Shown: positions 17,489 through 27,175, counted from the stretch's first letter. The stretch: DNA of 64,000 nucleotides from Tianweitania sediminis (GCF_017813335.1 NZ_JAGIYY010000003.1:310001-374000), one strand, 5' to 3'. The notes: generated by a model from the sequence alone, not told the origin. Made by a program: numbers and translations.

Positions 17489-19678
17489 TCAGGCGGCCTT
17501 GACCTTGGCCCGGCGGGGCAGATGGGCGACGATGTTCTCGATCATCCGCATGCCGGCATTTCCGCCGAGCGTCATGATGGATTCGGGGTGGAATTGCACG
17601 GCAGCCACCGGTTCTGATCTGTGCTCAAAGGCCATGATGATGCCGTCTTCGGTTTCCGCCGTGACGACGAAGTCCTCCGGCAGGCGCACCGGATCGGCAA
17701 AGATCGAGTGGTAGCGGCCAACCGTGACCTCTTTTGGTAGCCCGGAGAAGATCACGCCCTGTTTCGACACGCTGATACGCGACGGCTTGCCGTGCATGGG
17801 AATGTGCAACTGGCGCAGCTCGCCGCCGTAAGCTTCAGCCAACGCCTGCAGGCCAAGACACACGCCGAAGATCGGCAGATCGCGTGCCCGCGCCTTCTTG
17901 ATGGTGGCCTTGCAATCGAAGTCGCTCGGGGTTCCCGGCCCCGGCGAAAGCACCACCAGATCCGGTTTGATCCGATCAAAAACCTCTTCCGGCACCGGCG
18001 AGCGCACGGTTGAAACCTGTGCACCTGTTTGGCGGAAATAGTTGGCCAGCGTGTGCACGAAGGAATCCTCGTGGTCCACGAGCAGGATCGATACGCCCTC
18101 GCCCACATTGGCTGTTTCGCGCGAAACGCCTACCGTGTTGCCTGCTTGCGCCTCGCGGATCGCCGCCAACATGGCCGATGCCTTCAACTCGGTTTCGGCT
18201 TCCTCTTCTTCGGGAACAGAGTCGTACAAGAGAGTCGCGCCGGCGCGCACTTCCGCGATGCCGTCCTTGATGCGGATGGTCCGCAGCGTCAGGCCCGTGT
18301 TCAGGTCGCCGTTGAAATGCACCATGCCGATGGCGCCGCCATACCAGGCGCGCGGGCTTTTCTCGTTCTGCTCCAGGAACCGCATCGCCCACAGCTTCGG
18401 CGCGCCGGTGACCGTTACGGCCCAGGCATGGCTCAAAAACGCGTCAAACGCATCCATGCCTTCGCGCAGCCGACCCTCAATGTGATCGACGGTGTGGATC
18501 AAGCGAGAATACATTTCGATCTGGCGGCGGCCGATCACCCGCACCGATCCCGGCTCGCAGACGCGGCTTTTGTCGTTGCGGTCGACGTCGGAACACATGG
18601 TGAGTTCCGATTCGTCCTTCTTGGAATTCAGGAGCTGCAGGATCTGCTCGGAATCCGAGATCGCATCATCGCCGCGCTTGATCGTTCCTGAAATCGGGCA
18701 GGTTTCCACCCGCCGGCCCGACACGCGCACGAACATTTCCGGCGAGGCACCAACCAGATATTCGTCTTCACCGAGATTGATGAAGAAGGAATAAGGCGAT
18801 GGATTGATCGCCTTCAACCGCCGCGCGATCTCAGACGGCTTTGACTCGCAACGCTCGTAGAAGGTCTGCCCGGGCACCACTTCGAACAGGTCACCTCGGC
18901 GGAAGCTTTCCTTGGCGCGCCCCACGAGCCTGGCGTATTCACCCGGTTCGTGATCGCCGCGAGGGGGGATCCGGTCGGCAGTCCGAAAAGGTTGCGCAGC
19001 GCTTTCGCGCGCAATGCCGGCCGTGTCGAGATCACCCACGGCGAAGTCATACCGGTCGTGCCAGGCTTGTGCTGTGTAGTGATCAACCACAAGGATTTCG
19101 TCGGGCAGGTAAAGCACGAGATCGCGCTGGCTCGAAGCCCGCCGGAGCTTCAGGTCGACAGGGTCAAACTGGAAGGCAAGATCATAGCCGAAGGCGCCAT
19201 AAAGGCCGAGATTGGCGTCGTCTCCGGATCTGAACAGGTTGGTGACGGCGCGCAAAACGGTGAATACGGAAGGGACGCGGGAGCGCTCTTCTTCCACGAC
19301 GACCTGGTCGGGCTCGCTGATTTCGAGCTCGATCAGCCGCGCGCTGCTTTCCGCAACGCGAACGCCTGTGAGGTCCTGCAGCGCAGGGGCAACGATGGCG
19401 AGTAGCGTTTCGCCGCGTGCGTTCAGCGCCTCCACCTTCATGACACGGGCGCGTGAACTGATCACCAGGGGCGGATCGATGATGGCAGTGTCCCAGCGGG
19501 TGTAACGACCGGGATATTCGTAGTTGGACGAGAACACCGCGCCGCGCCGTTCGTTCAGGCCATCCACATAGGCTTCAATGGCACCGCCGTAGGCGGTTGC
19601 GTGACGCTTGCGTTGAACAAGGACGCCACCCGCGGTGACGTAGCGTTCAGATCCGTCTTCAAGCTGTTCGAGGCTCAT
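17489..19678 (-). CDS. Anthranilate synthase, fused TrpE-TrpG
   Basis: This enzyme makes anthranilate from chorismate and glutamine, the first step of tryptophan synthesis. The 729 residues are a natural fusion. The N-terminal chorismate-binding half (to about 510) has [24 protein letters not shown] and the [22 protein letters not shown] block. The C-terminal glutamine amidotransferase (about 530-729) has [11 protein letters not shown], the Cys nucleophile in GVCLGLQAL and the His-Glu pair in QFHPESIMT. The fused form of this length is characteristic of rhizobia and relatives. It is controlled by the Trp leader attenuator immediately upstream. Confidence 0.96.
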   Translation of the reverse strand: MSLEQLEDGSERYVTAGGVLVQRKRHATAYGGAIEAYVDGLNERRGAVFSSNYEYPGRYTRWDTAIIDPPLVISSRARVMKVEALNARGETLLAIVAPALQDLTGVRVAESSARLIELEISEPDQVVVEEERSRVPSVFTVLRAVTNLFRSGDDANLGLYGAFGYDLAFQFDPVDLKLRRASSQRDLVLYLPDEILVVDHYTAQAWHDRYDFAVGDLDTAGIARESAAQPFRTADRIPPRGDHEPGEYARLVGRAKESFRRGDLFEVVPGQTFYERCESKPSEIARRLKAINPSPYSFFINLGEDEYLVGASPEMFVRVSGRRVETCPISGTIKRGDDAISDSEQILQLLNSKKDESELTMCSDVDRNDKSRVCEPGSVRVIGRRQIEMYSRLIHTVDHIEGRLREGMDAFDAFLSHAWAVTVTGAPKLWAMRFLEQNEKSPRAWYGGAIGMVHFNGDLNTGLTLRTIRIKDGIAEVRAGATLLYDSVPEEEEAETELKASAMLAAIREAQAGNTVGVSRETANVGEGVSILLVDHEDSFVHTLANYFRQTGAQVSTVRSPVPEEVFDRIKPDLVVLSPGPGTPSDFDCKATIKKARARDLPIFGVCLGLQALAEAYGGELRQLHIPMHGKPSRISVSKQGVIFSGLPKEVTVGRYHSIFADPVRLPEDFVVTAETEDGIIMAFEHRSEPVAAVQFHPESIMTLGGNAGMRMIENIVAHLPRRAKVKAA

Positions 19679-19725
19679 AACTCACTCCGGCCAAAGGGCT
19701 TTGCCGTAGGTCACCCGGGAGGTCC

Positions 19726-19763
19726 ACAAACAAAATGGCCGCCCGGACTTCTCCTGCGGCCAT
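19726..19763 (-). terminator. Transcription attenuator of trpE(G)
   Basis: On the minus strand ATGGCCGC (19763-19756) pairs with GCGGCCAT (19742-19735) and is followed by a T-rich run ending near 19726, a standard intrinsic terminator between the Trp leader peptide and trpE(G). AGCGGCC, just after the leader stop, can pair with the GGCCGC of the terminator arm and would act as antiterminator when the ribosome stalls on the Trp codons. Confidence 0.85.
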
Positions 19764-19796
19764 CCAAATTTCGCGCATGCGCGTCTGGTCGGCCGC

Positions 19797-19841
19797 TTAA
19801 GCGGGCCACCACCAGAGCATCGAGGAAGCGCTGTTCTTCAT
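19797..19841 (-). CDS. trpE(G) leader peptide
   Basis: This 14-residue peptide, MKNSASSMLWWWPA, has three consecutive Trp codons two codons before the end. It is followed after 33 bases by an intrinsic terminator and then by trpE(G). It closely parallels the known rhizobial trpE(G) leader, which also has a Trp triplet. Stalling at the Trp codons would favour the antiterminator and so read-through into the enzyme gene when tryptophan is scarce. A longer frame open upstream has no merit. Confidence 0.88.
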   Translation of the reverse strand: MKNSASSMLWWWPA

Positions 19842-19920
19842 AACGTCGATCCATAGCGCGGAAGGCTTGGTCCGGCAAGCACCCGTTGGCTCGACGGCGC
19901 GCCCAAACCTGAGCTCAGAA

Positions 19921-19948
19921 ATGGAGCATCGGCGCACCGATGCTCCAT
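19921..19948. terminator. Strong stem-loop terminator between SDR gene and trp leader
   Basis: There is a 12-base perfect stem ATGGAGCATCGG with CCGATGCTCCAT around a CGCA loop. TTTTGTT follows on the plus side and a short T run on the minus side. It lies 26 bases beyond the stop of the minus-strand SDR gene and would keep that transcript out of the trp leader. Confidence 0.75.
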
Positions 19949-19974
19949 TTTGTTGCTCCGGTGGGGAGGCCCGC

Positions 19975-21015
19975 CTACGGACCGCCGCTGCCGCCGACCG
20001 CGCCGTAAACCTGACCCGTGGCATAGCTGTTCTCATCAGAGGCCAGCAGCACGTAGATCCCGGCAAGCTCAACTGGCTGACCGGCACGGCCGAGCGGCTG
20101 ATCGGAGCCGAACTGCGGAATATCTTCGGGAAACTGCCCCCCGCTCGGCTGCAATGGCGTCCAGATCGGGCCGGGTGCAACGCCATTGATGCGGATGCCT
20201 TGTGAGCCCAACTGCTTGGCCATGCTTTTTACGAAGTTGCGGCCGGCTGCCTTCGTCATGGCATAATCGACCAGCATCTCCGGCGGATCATAAGCCACCA
20301 CAGATGTCGTGACGATGATTGTCGACCCCGGCTGGAGATGCGGCAGGGCAGCTTTGGTCAGCCAGAACATCGCATAGACATTTGTCTTCAGCGTCCAGTC
20401 GAACTCGTCGTCCGAAATGTCACTCAGTGACTTCTTCGCCTGCTGCCGTGCGGCATTGCTGACCAGGATGTCGAGCCCGCCGAGTTCGCGCACCGCGTCC
20501 TCGACCAACTGCCGGCAAAAGGCGGCATCCCGCAGGTCGCCTGGAAGGGCAACAGCCTTGCGCCCTTCCGCTTCGATCAGCGCGATCACCTCGCGCGCAT
20601 CGGACTCTTCCTGCGGCAGGTAGTTGATGGCCACGTCGGCGCCTTCACGGGCATATGCTATCGCGGCTGCGCGACCCATGCCAGAGTCGCCGCCGGTGAT
20701 CAGTGCCCTGCGGCCTGCAAGCCTGCCGGAGCCGATGTAGCTTTCCTCGCCGTGGTCGGGGCGAGGATCCATCTTGCTCACAAGACCCGGCCAATCCTGC
20801 CTCTGTTCGGGATAAGGGGGTTGCGGATATTTGCTTCGCGGGTCGCTCAGCGCCGGCTCCGCGGGTGAGGCTTGTGCGGTCGCTGCCGCTTGGCTGCCGG
20901 TTTTTTCTTGTGCTGCTGCTCGACCGGCCAGCGCGGTCATGAGGCCGGCGGACATGCCGCCAACCAGCATCCGCCGCGACGGATCTGCTTTGTCAGAATT
21001 CACGATTGTCTCCAT
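19975..21015 (-). CDS. SDR-family oxidoreductase with a twin-arginine signal
   Basis: This is an NAD(P)-dependent short-chain dehydrogenase of the long YghA/glucose-dehydrogenase-like group. After an ATG at 21015, residues about 10-36 form a Tat signal: SRRMLVGGMSAGLMTALAG followed by RAAAQ. Then comes the family's PQPPYPEQRQDWPGL segment, the cofactor loop ITGGDSGMGRA, NAA at NAARQ, and the catalytic Tyr-x3-Lys in DYAMTKAAG. The C-terminus VYGAVGGSGGP is typical of this group. The frame extends upstream to 21066, but the ATG at 21015 puts the twin Arg in a normal place. A nucleotide-dependent enzyme with an export signal is unusual; the physiological substrate is unknown. Confidence 0.87.
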   Translation of the reverse strand: METIVNSDKADPSRRMLVGGMSAGLMTALAGRAAAQEKTGSQAAATAQASPAEPALSDPRSKYPQPPYPEQRQDWPGLVSKMDPRPDHGEESYIGSGRLAGRRALITGGDSGMGRAAAIAYAREGADVAINYLPQEESDAREVIALIEAEGRKAVALPGDLRDAAFCRQLVEDAVRELGGLDILVSNAARQQAKKSLSDISDDEFDWTLKTNVYAMFWLTKAALPHLQPGSTIIVTTSVVAYDPPEMLVDYAMTKAAGRNFVKSMAKQLGSQGIRINGVAPGPIWTPLQPSGGQFPEDIPQFGSDQPLGRAGQPVELAGIYVLLASDENSYATGQVYGAVGGSGGP

Positions 21016-21161
21016 AGTCAGTGGTGAGGACACTCGGGTAAGCCAGGCGGGCGCCGTGTGTTCCACCTCACGGGAAACGTGAACGACCGCGCCAATCTCC
21101 AGCGACTGAGGTGCTGGAACACACCGGTGACCGTAATCCTTCCGCTGACTTTGGAAGCGCC

Positions 21162-22343
21162 CTACTCCGCTGCGGCAGGAACCGTGATGGTAGCCTCCCG
21201 GCGGTCGAGCTTGTGGGACCAGACAGCAAGACCAAGCGCGATCAAGGCCGTCGCGGATGACACGAACGGAAGCTTGTCGTAGCTCAAGCCCAGCGTCAAA
21301 GCGAGGCCGCCCACCCAGGCGCCGGTCGCGTTGCCGGCGTTGAAAGCGCCTTGGTTCAGGGTCGCAGCGAGGTTCGGCCCCTCCGCCGCCGTTTCAACCA
21401 CGCGCATCTGGAGCGGCGGCACGATCACGAAGGTCAGCACGCCCCATACGAAAACGAGCGGGATCATGACGCTGGGGCTACCGCTGAACTCCGCAAGCGC
21501 CACATGGATCATCGCGATCAGAACCAGCGTCCCGATCGCAGTCGGCATCAGCTTCCAGTCGGCGAGCTTGCCACCCAGGATATTACCCACCGTCATCCCC
21601 GCACCGAACAGGAGGAGGATCCACGTAACGGAGGGAACCGCGATGCCTGTGACATCGGTCAGCAGGGGCTTGATATAGGTGAAAACGGTGAACAGGCTGA
21701 CCGACGTCAAAGCCGAGATGATCATGGCAAGCCACACCTGAAGGCGCCCGAGCACCCTCAATTCGCTCACGATCCCCTCGCCTGAAGGCTTTGCCACGCC
21801 GGAAGGCACAAACCACGCGATGGCGGCCACGGCCAGAAGACCGATGCCCACCACTGCAACGAAGGTGGACCGCCAGCCATAGACCTCGCCAAGTGCGGTT
21901 CCGGCCGGGACTCCCAGGATGTTGGCGAGCGTCAGCCCGGCAAACATCAAGGCCATCGCGCTGGCGCGCTGGTTACGCGGCACGAGGCTGGCCGCAACCA
22001 CGGAGCCGATGCCGAAATAAGCGCCGTGCCCGAACGCGGTGACCACGCGCGCCACCATCAAGGTCCAGTAGTTCGGCGCCAGGGCGCAGAAAAGGTTGCC
22101 GACCACGAACATGGTGGCGAGCCCGATCAGAACCGCCTTGCGCGGCATTCGGGCCGTCAGGATCGCAAGGATGGGTGCGCCGATCACCACGCCGAGCGCA
22201 TAACCTGTCACCAAGAGCCCCGCGGCCGGGATCGACACGTGCAGATCCGCGGCGACTTCCGGCAGAAGCCCCATGATCACGAACTCGGTAGTGCCGATCA
22301 CGAAAGACGTGACGGCTAGAGCATAGATTGGCAAAGGCATCAT
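21162..22343 (-). CDS. MFS transporter, DHA1 (AraJ/YdhP-like) type
   Basis: This 393-residue major facilitator has twelve hydrophobic helices. The N-terminal segment FVIGTTEFVIMGLLPEVAADL is typical of the AraJ/PbuE-like DHA1 group. The conserved loop after helix II reads LTARMPRKAVL. Substrates in the group are drugs, sugars or purines; none can be assigned here. It starts about 100 bases from the end of the DUF2254 gene on the same strand, with no clear terminator. Confidence 0.86.
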   Translation of the reverse strand: MMPLPIYALAVTSFVIGTTEFVIMGLLPEVAADLHVSIPAAGLLVTGYALGVVIGAPILAILTARMPRKAVLIGLATMFVVGNLFCALAPNYWTLMVARVVTAFGHGAYFGIGSVVAASLVPRNQRASAMALMFAGLTLANILGVPAGTALGEVYGWRSTFVAVVGIGLLAVAAIAWFVPSGVAKPSGEGIVSELRVLGRLQVWLAMIISALTSVSLFTVFTYIKPLLTDVTGIAVPSVTWILLLFGAGMTVGNILGGKLADWKLMPTAIGTLVLIAMIHVALAEFSGSPSVMIPLVFVWGVLTFVIVPPLQMRVVETAAEGPNLAATLNQGAFNAGNATGAWVGGLALTLGLSYDKLPFVSSATALIALGLAVWSHKLDRREATITVPAAAE

Positions 22344-22440
22344 GGTCGCGGCGTCTCAGGCTTCGATCGAGATTCCATGCGCTTGTTCGGAACGGCCTTC
22401 AACCCTGATGCTGCATTGCAGAATTGCGCGGCCTGCAGGG

Positions 22441-23697
22441 CTAGTGTTCAGCGGCCCACGCATGGGCAGCAACAAGCTGGTCGCGATCGAAGGCCGAAAA
22501 CGCGCTGAAGTCGACGCGCTCGCGCGCCCGCTGAGCGGCCGCTGCCGCCGCCTGCTTCATGGTCGGTGACCCTGTGGCATGAAGCGCGTTCAGCGATTTC
22601 TGCAGGCGGATCTGCACCTCCAGGGAGCGGGCTCCATCCCGTCCAATCGGGCCGAAGAAGTCTTCCAGCAGGTCCTGCAGGTTGAGGTCCGAAACAAACA
22701 AGCGCGGCAGCTGCACCTCCTGCCGCTCGTCAGGCCTCCATTCCGATAGAACGCGAACGCCGCGTCCGAGCACATCAATTGCGGTGCCCGTATCGTTCAA
22801 TGCCGGAGACAGAGCGCGCGAAGCGATCTCAGCAAGCACGATGAGGCCGAAGCGCGGATCCTGATCAAAGGAGCGTGTCTCGCCGACCGAAAAACAGGAA
22901 AGGATCCGCTCGCGCATCTTGTCATCGCCATCAACGGCCTTCGACAACCGCACCAGCGGCTTCGCCGGGTGGACGAACTGGCCCGGGACGCCGAGCAGAA
23001 GAATCACGAGGTCGCAATCATCGCCGATCGCGTTCAGCTGTTGCACATCCACATACTGCACGTAGCCAACTTCCTTGGAGCAGATAACGTGCGGCGATCG
23101 CATCAGGAGGTGGCTGTCCCGGCAGCGGTTGCCGCCGAAATAAGGCTCTTCCCGTCGGTCCTTCAACGCTCGACGCGCGACCTGTTCGACATTCTCGGTT
23201 GTTTCTCCAACCCGCCCGAAATGCAGGAGGTAATCAATCCAGCGCAGCAGGGTCACCACCATGATGGCGACCACCACCAGGGTTACCAGAAACAGCGCTA
23301 CGCGTCCTTTCTCACCGTAAGCACCGGTCGACAAAAGGATCAGGGTTGTCAGGCTGTAAAGAAACACGCCGACGAACACGGACAACGTAGTCTGCGCCGT
23401 GCTGTCTTCAATCAGCAGCTTTGTGGCGCGCGGAGTCACATTGCTGGTGGCGGCGCTGTAAGCTGACACAACCGTGCTGAGCGAAAAGGTTGTAACCGCC
23501 AGCATGCTTGACGCGATGATGCCGAGGATGTTGTCGGCCGCGTCTGCGCCGATGGAGGTTGCGTTGCTGTCCGGAATAAGAGCCGCGAACGGCATCGACA
23601 CCAATGCGGCACCGACTCCAACCATGGAAATTAGGGTGGTTCTCACCCAAAGTTTGCGTGTGAGCAGGCGCAGCTTCTGTCGGAACGCGGACAACAT
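22441..23697 (-). CDS. DUF2254 membrane protein
   Basis: The 418-residue protein has four hydrophobic segments in the N-terminal half (LISMVGVGAALVSMPFAAL; ILGIIASSMLAVTTFSLSTVV; VFVGVFLYSLTTLILLS; VALFLVTLVVVAIMVVTLL) and a soluble C-terminal half. That is the layout of DUF2254, a family without known function. The motif DPRFGLIVLAEIASRALSPALNDTGT is characteristic. I prefer the ATG at 23697; a GTG at 23745 would add 16 residues. It lies 63 bases from the end of the emrB-like gene, so it may be the tail of that operon. Confidence 0.83.
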   Translation of the reverse strand: MLSAFRQKLRLLTRKLWVRTTLISMVGVGAALVSMPFAALIPDSNATSIGADAADNILGIIASSMLAVTTFSLSTVVSAYSAATSNVTPRATKLLIEDSTAQTTLSVFVGVFLYSLTTLILLSTGAYGEKGRVALFLVTLVVVAIMVVTLLRWIDYLLHFGRVGETTENVEQVARRALKDRREEPYFGGNRCRDSHLLMRSPHVICSKEVGYVQYVDVQQLNAIGDDCDLVILLLGVPGQFVHPAKPLVRLSKAVDGDDKMRERILSCFSVGETRSFDQDPRFGLIVLAEIASRALSPALNDTGTAIDVLGRGVRVLSEWRPDERQEVQLPRLFVSDLNLQDLLEDFFGPIGRDGARSLEVQIRLQKSLNALHATGSPTMKQAAAAAAQRARERVDFSAFSAFDRDQLVAAHAWAAEH

Positions 23698-23760
23698 CTG
23701 CGGTGATATGCTGTCCCAAGGACCGTTTCCAAGGTGCGGCCCCACCGGAGCTTCTGAAAA

Positions 23761-25296
23761 TCAATCCATGTGAACAGCCGGCGCTGCGCTGGCTGCCTTT
23801 GGCTTCCGCAGCAGAAGCGCCAGGGGGATGGCGCACAGGGTGACGATCATCATCAGCTTGAAGTCATCGACATAGGCGATCATCAGCGCCTGCTGGTTGA
23901 CGAGCTGGTCCATCTGCGAAAGCGCAGCTGGATTGCTGGCAACAGCGCCGGGCGAAATACCCTGAAGCGCCGGATTGAACGGGTTGATCGCGGTCGACAA
24001 GTCTGCATGGTTGATCTGCATGTTGCGCGTCAGCATCACGGTCACCACGGAAATGCCGATGGAAGAGCCGATGTTTCGGACCAGGCTGAACAGGCTGGCG
24101 GCGTCTGTGCGGTAGCGCGGCTCCATCGTGGCAAAGGCTACGGTGGACAGGGGCACGAAAACCAGGCCGAGACCCAGCCCCTGGATCACACCTGACTGGA
24201 TGATCAGCCAATCGTCCATCTGCGGCGAAAAGCCTGTCATGTCGTGCAGCGACCATGCCGTGAGCGCCAGTCCCGTAACAACCAGCAGGCGCGCATCCAC
24301 AACTCGCACGAGGCGGCCGACGAGGATCATGGAGATCATGGTGCCGACACCACGTGGCGCCATAACCAGACCGGTCAGGATCGTTGAGTGGTTGAACAGG
24401 CGCGACAGCATCGGCGGCAGGAGCGCCAGGCTTGCGAGCAGGATCACGCCGATCACGAAGATGAAAACGAGCCCTGTCACGAAGTTGCGGTCCCGGAAGA
24501 TCGCTGCAGGGATGAAGGCGTCCTCGCGGGTGGCGAGATGCACGATGAAGATCCAGAAACCAGTGATCGCAAGGCCGAGCTCGATCCAGATTTCCACGGC
24601 GGAAAACCAGTCGACCTCTGCGCCGCGATCCAGCATCAACTGCAGGGCGCCGACCCCAAGCGACAACATGGCGAAGCCGAAGAAGTCGAACCCGCGCAAG
24701 CGCTTGGCCACACGCGGCAAGTAAGCGGCACAGCCCAAAAAGGCGACGATGCCGACCGGGAGATTGACGAAAAAGACGTAGCGCCAGTCAAGCGTTTCGG
24801 TGAGCCAGCCGCCGAGCGTCGGCCCGATGATAGGGCCAACCATGATGCCCGCACCCCACATCGCCATGGCCTGGCCATGCTTTTCCTTCGGGTTGATGTC
24901 GAGCAGGAAGGTTTGCGACAGCGGCACGATGGCGGCACCGAACAAGCCCTGCAGGACCCGGAACAGCACCATCGACTCAAGGCTCCACGAAATGCCGCAA
25001 AGCATGGAGCTCGCCGTGAAACCCACCACGGCAACAAGAAAAAGTTCGCGCCGGCCTATCCGATCCGACAGCCAGCCGGTGACGGGCGTCATGATGGCGG
25101 CGGCCACGATGTAGGAGGTCAGGACCCAGTTGATCGTGTCTTGCGACGCGCCGAGATCACCCACCATGTTGGGCAAGGCAACATTGGCGATGGTGGTGTC
25201 GAGCACCTGCATGATCGTCGCCAGCATGATGGAAAGCGTGATCAGCCCGCGATGCGGAACCTCACCCACGCTCTCAGCGCGCGCGTTCACAGCCAT
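23761..25296 (-). CDS. EmrB-like DHA2 drug exporter
   Basis: This inner-membrane proton-driven exporter of 511 residues has fourteen predicted helices, the usual number for DHA2. Family motifs are LDTTIANVALPNM in helix 1, GWLSDRIGRRELF in the loop after helix II, and IGPTLGGWLTETLDWRYVFFVNLPVG. It pairs with the upstream membrane-fusion gene to export toxic compounds across the envelope. An ATG at 25296, preceded by GAGG, is preferred to 25317. Its start overlaps the end of the small gene at 25287-25496, so translation is probably coupled within the marR operon. Confidence 0.92.
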   Translation of the reverse strand: MAVNARAESVGEVPHRGLITLSIMLATIMQVLDTTIANVALPNMVGDLGASQDTINWVLTSYIVAAAIMTPVTGWLSDRIGRRELFLVAVVGFTASSMLCGISWSLESMVLFRVLQGLFGAAIVPLSQTFLLDINPKEKHGQAMAMWGAGIMVGPIIGPTLGGWLTETLDWRYVFFVNLPVGIVAFLGCAAYLPRVAKRLRGFDFFGFAMLSLGVGALQLMLDRGAEVDWFSAVEIWIELGLAITGFWIFIVHLATREDAFIPAAIFRDRNFVTGLVFIFVIGVILLASLALLPPMLSRLFNHSTILTGLVMAPRGVGTMISMILVGRLVRVVDARLLVVTGLALTAWSLHDMTGFSPQMDDWLIIQSGVIQGLGLGLVFVPLSTVAFATMEPRYRTDAASLFSLVRNIGSSIGISVVTVMLTRNMQINHADLSTAINPFNPALQGISPGAVASNPAALSQMDQLVNQQALMIAYVDDFKLMMIVTLCAIPLALLLRKPKAASAAPAVHMD

Positions 25297-25496
25297 TGAC
25301 CTCGGAGAAAGGTGCAAGCGCCAGGGCGCTGCGTTTCGATTTCCAGCATGGCTGGCAGCGTGGTCATCACGTCTTCCGCAAGAGCCACCGAACGTCGGCG
25401 CTCAAGAACGTCATTGCTTTCCAGCGGCAGCCAAATTGTGAAGCTGCAGGGTTCGGCAGCTTCCGCCGTGTGCGAGAGATCGATCTCGATAGCCAT
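25287..25496 (-). CDS. Small protein encoded between emrA-like and emrB-like genes
   Basis: This 69-residue protein is soluble, acidic and without a membrane helix. It begins MAIEIDLSHTAEAAEP and ends RPGACTFLRGQWL. The ATG at 25496 starts two bases after the fusion-protein stop, and the stop overlaps the start of the exporter gene by 10 bases. Tight coupling on both sides argues that it is translated. I do not recognise a family. Confidence 0.6.
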   Translation of the reverse strand: MAIEIDLSHTAEAAEPCSFTIWLPLESNDVLERRRSVALAEDVMTTLPAMLEIETQRPGACTFLRGQWL

Positions 25497-25498
25497 GG

Positions 25499-26659
25499 CT
25501 AGTCCCTTTCGGCCTGGGTCGCAGCGTCGGAAGCGTATGCCGGGCCACCGAACAGGCTTGCCCAACCGCGGGAAACGCGCGTGTCAACGGTTACGGTGGC
25601 GCTCATCCCGGTTCGCAGCAGAAGATCCGCGCCTTCCTTGTCGATCTTCAGGCGCACTGGGATCCGCTGGGTGACCTTGACCCAATTGCCGGTGGCGTTC
25701 TGCGCCGGAAGCAACGAGAACTCCGCGCCTGTGCCCGCACCGATGCTTTCAACGGTCGCTTCCAGCGGCTGGCCGGGGAAGGTGTCGAGTTCGATCTCGG
25801 CCGTTTGGCCGACCTTCATGTGCGTCAGCTGCGTTTCCTTGAAATTGGCTTCCACCCAGCTCTCGTCGGTTTCAACCAGCGCAAACAGCGACGAGCCAGC
25901 CGCAACAAACTGACCCGGCTTGAAAGAGGAAGCCTGCGAGATGATGCCGTCGGCCGGCGCGCGCACTTCCGTCTGCGCCAATTGATACGCAGCCTTGTCG
26001 CGGGCCGCCTGTGCCGACAGGACGCTTGGATGCGCGTCCGTCGGCAGCTCGGGGTTGCCACCAAGGGCCGCCTTTGCGCCGATCACCGCCTGTGCCGCCG
26101 CACGCTCGGCATCGCGAGCTTTCACGAGATTGCGGCGCGCTGTGTCCAGAGAGGATTGTGTCGTGACGCCCTTGCCGGAAAGCGCCGATTGGCGCTCCAG
26201 CTCTCCTTCCAGATAAGCGACTTCGCTCTGGGCCGAGCGCTGTTGGGCTTCAGCGCCGCCCAATGATGCGCGAAGCTGTTCCACATTGAGGCGCGCTGAA
26301 GCCAAAGCGGCATCCGCTTGTGCTAGCGCGATCCGGTAAGGCTCAGCTTCCACGGCAAAAAGAAGGTCGCCCGCGTGCACAAGCTGGTTCTCAGCAAGAT
26401 TCACGGCCGTGATGCGCCCGGCGATCTCGGAAGCCATCGTCACGCGAGGTTGGCGCAGATTGGCGTTCTCGGTTTCCTGATACCGGCCGCCCGTCACCCA
26501 AACATAGCTGCCGCCCGCAACGAGCGCGAGCGGTACGGCAGCCATTACGAGGTAGCGGAGCTTGCCGCGCTTGCGTGGCGCTGCGGCAACCTGCTCACCG
26601 CCAACAATCGACTGGCTGTTGGCCCCTGCGGGGCTGACGGCGTGGGTTTCGTCGCTCAT
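25499..26659 (-). CDS. HlyD/EmrA-type membrane fusion protein
   Basis: This 386-residue periplasmic adaptor is anchored by one N-terminal helix (YLVMAAVPLALVAGGSYVWV, about 33-52). It is followed by a lipoyl half-motif, a long coiled-coil hairpin (about 95-200) and a second half-motif VRAPADGIISQASSFKPGQFVAAGSSLFALV. The beta-barrel segment WVEANFKETQLTHMKVGQTAEI is typical of EmrA. It works with the DHA2 exporter downstream and an outer-membrane channel not seen here. The ATG overlaps the marR stop by four bases. Confidence 0.93.
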   Translation of the reverse strand: MSDETHAVSPAGANSQSIVGGEQVAAAPRKRGKLRYLVMAAVPLALVAGGSYVWVTGGRYQETENANLRQPRVTMASEIAGRITAVNLAENQLVHAGDLLFAVEAEPYRIALAQADAALASARLNVEQLRASLGGAEAQQRSAQSEVAYLEGELERQSALSGKGVTTQSSLDTARRNLVKARDAERAAAQAVIGAKAALGGNPELPTDAHPSVLSAQAARDKAAYQLAQTEVRAPADGIISQASSFKPGQFVAAGSSLFALVETDESWVEANFKETQLTHMKVGQTAEIELDTFPGQPLEATVESIGAGTGAEFSLLPAQNATGNWVKVTQRIPVRLKIDKEGADLLLRTGMSATVTVDTRVSRGWASLFGGPAYASDAATQAERD

Positions 26660-27162
26660 GGTTGATCCTCCATGCCAGCTTCTCGGGGCTGGCCTTCCTT
26701 GTTGTTGCTGCAGACGGCCGTGAGGTCGGCGCCGCCGCCAAGATTTCGGGCCATCGTTTCCAGCCCGTCATAGATGATGTCCCGCGCTTCGCTGGGAACG
26801 CCTGCGAGCGCTTCTTCCATCACTTGGGCGGCCGTATCCTTCACCGCGTCGCGGATGCCGCGCGTCTTTTCAGTCGTGAAGATCTTGCGCACGCGCCGGT
26901 CGCGGGCGTCCTGCCGCCGCTCGATCCAGCCGCCCTGCTCCATCCGATCGAGCAAACGCGAGATGCTGATGGGCTCGACCTCGAGGATCTGCGCCAAACG
27001 AGCTTGCGTCGCGCCTTCTTCCTTCCACAACCGCATCAAAAGGCGCAGCTGGGCTTCCGACAGGCCGTGCCGCCCCACCCGCGCTTCGATACGCCCTCTG
27101 AACAGGCGCGCTACTTCGTGCAACATGAAGCCGAACGGCTTCCTGGGTTCCAAGGTCATCAT
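26656..27162 (-). CDS. MarR-family transcriptional regulator of the efflux operon
   Basis: The 168-residue winged-helix regulator has SEAQLRLLMRLWKEEGATQARLAQILEVEPISISRLLDRMEQGGWIERRQDARDRRVRKIFTTEK as the DNA-binding core (about 35-100, recognition helix around EPISISRLLDRM). The wing carries the DARDRRVRKI motif of MarR proteins. It is the first gene of the operon marR-emrA-orf-emrB and probably represses it from the palindrome at 27176-27197. The inducing ligand is unknown. Confidence 0.91.
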   Translation of the reverse strand: MMTLEPRKPFGFMLHEVARLFRGRIEARVGRHGLSEAQLRLLMRLWKEEGATQARLAQILEVEPISISRLLDRMEQGGWIERRQDARDRRVRKIFTTEKTRGIRDAVKDTAAQVMEEALAGVPSEARDIIYDGLETMARNLGGGADLTAVCSNNKEGQPREAGMEDQP

Positions 27163-27175
27163 GATCTGGAAAATA

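Noticed and set aside
19797-20186. A 129-codon frame ending with the Trp leader peptide
   Set aside because: The part upstream of 19841 overlaps the SDR gene and a terminator; only the last 14 residues make sense as a leader.
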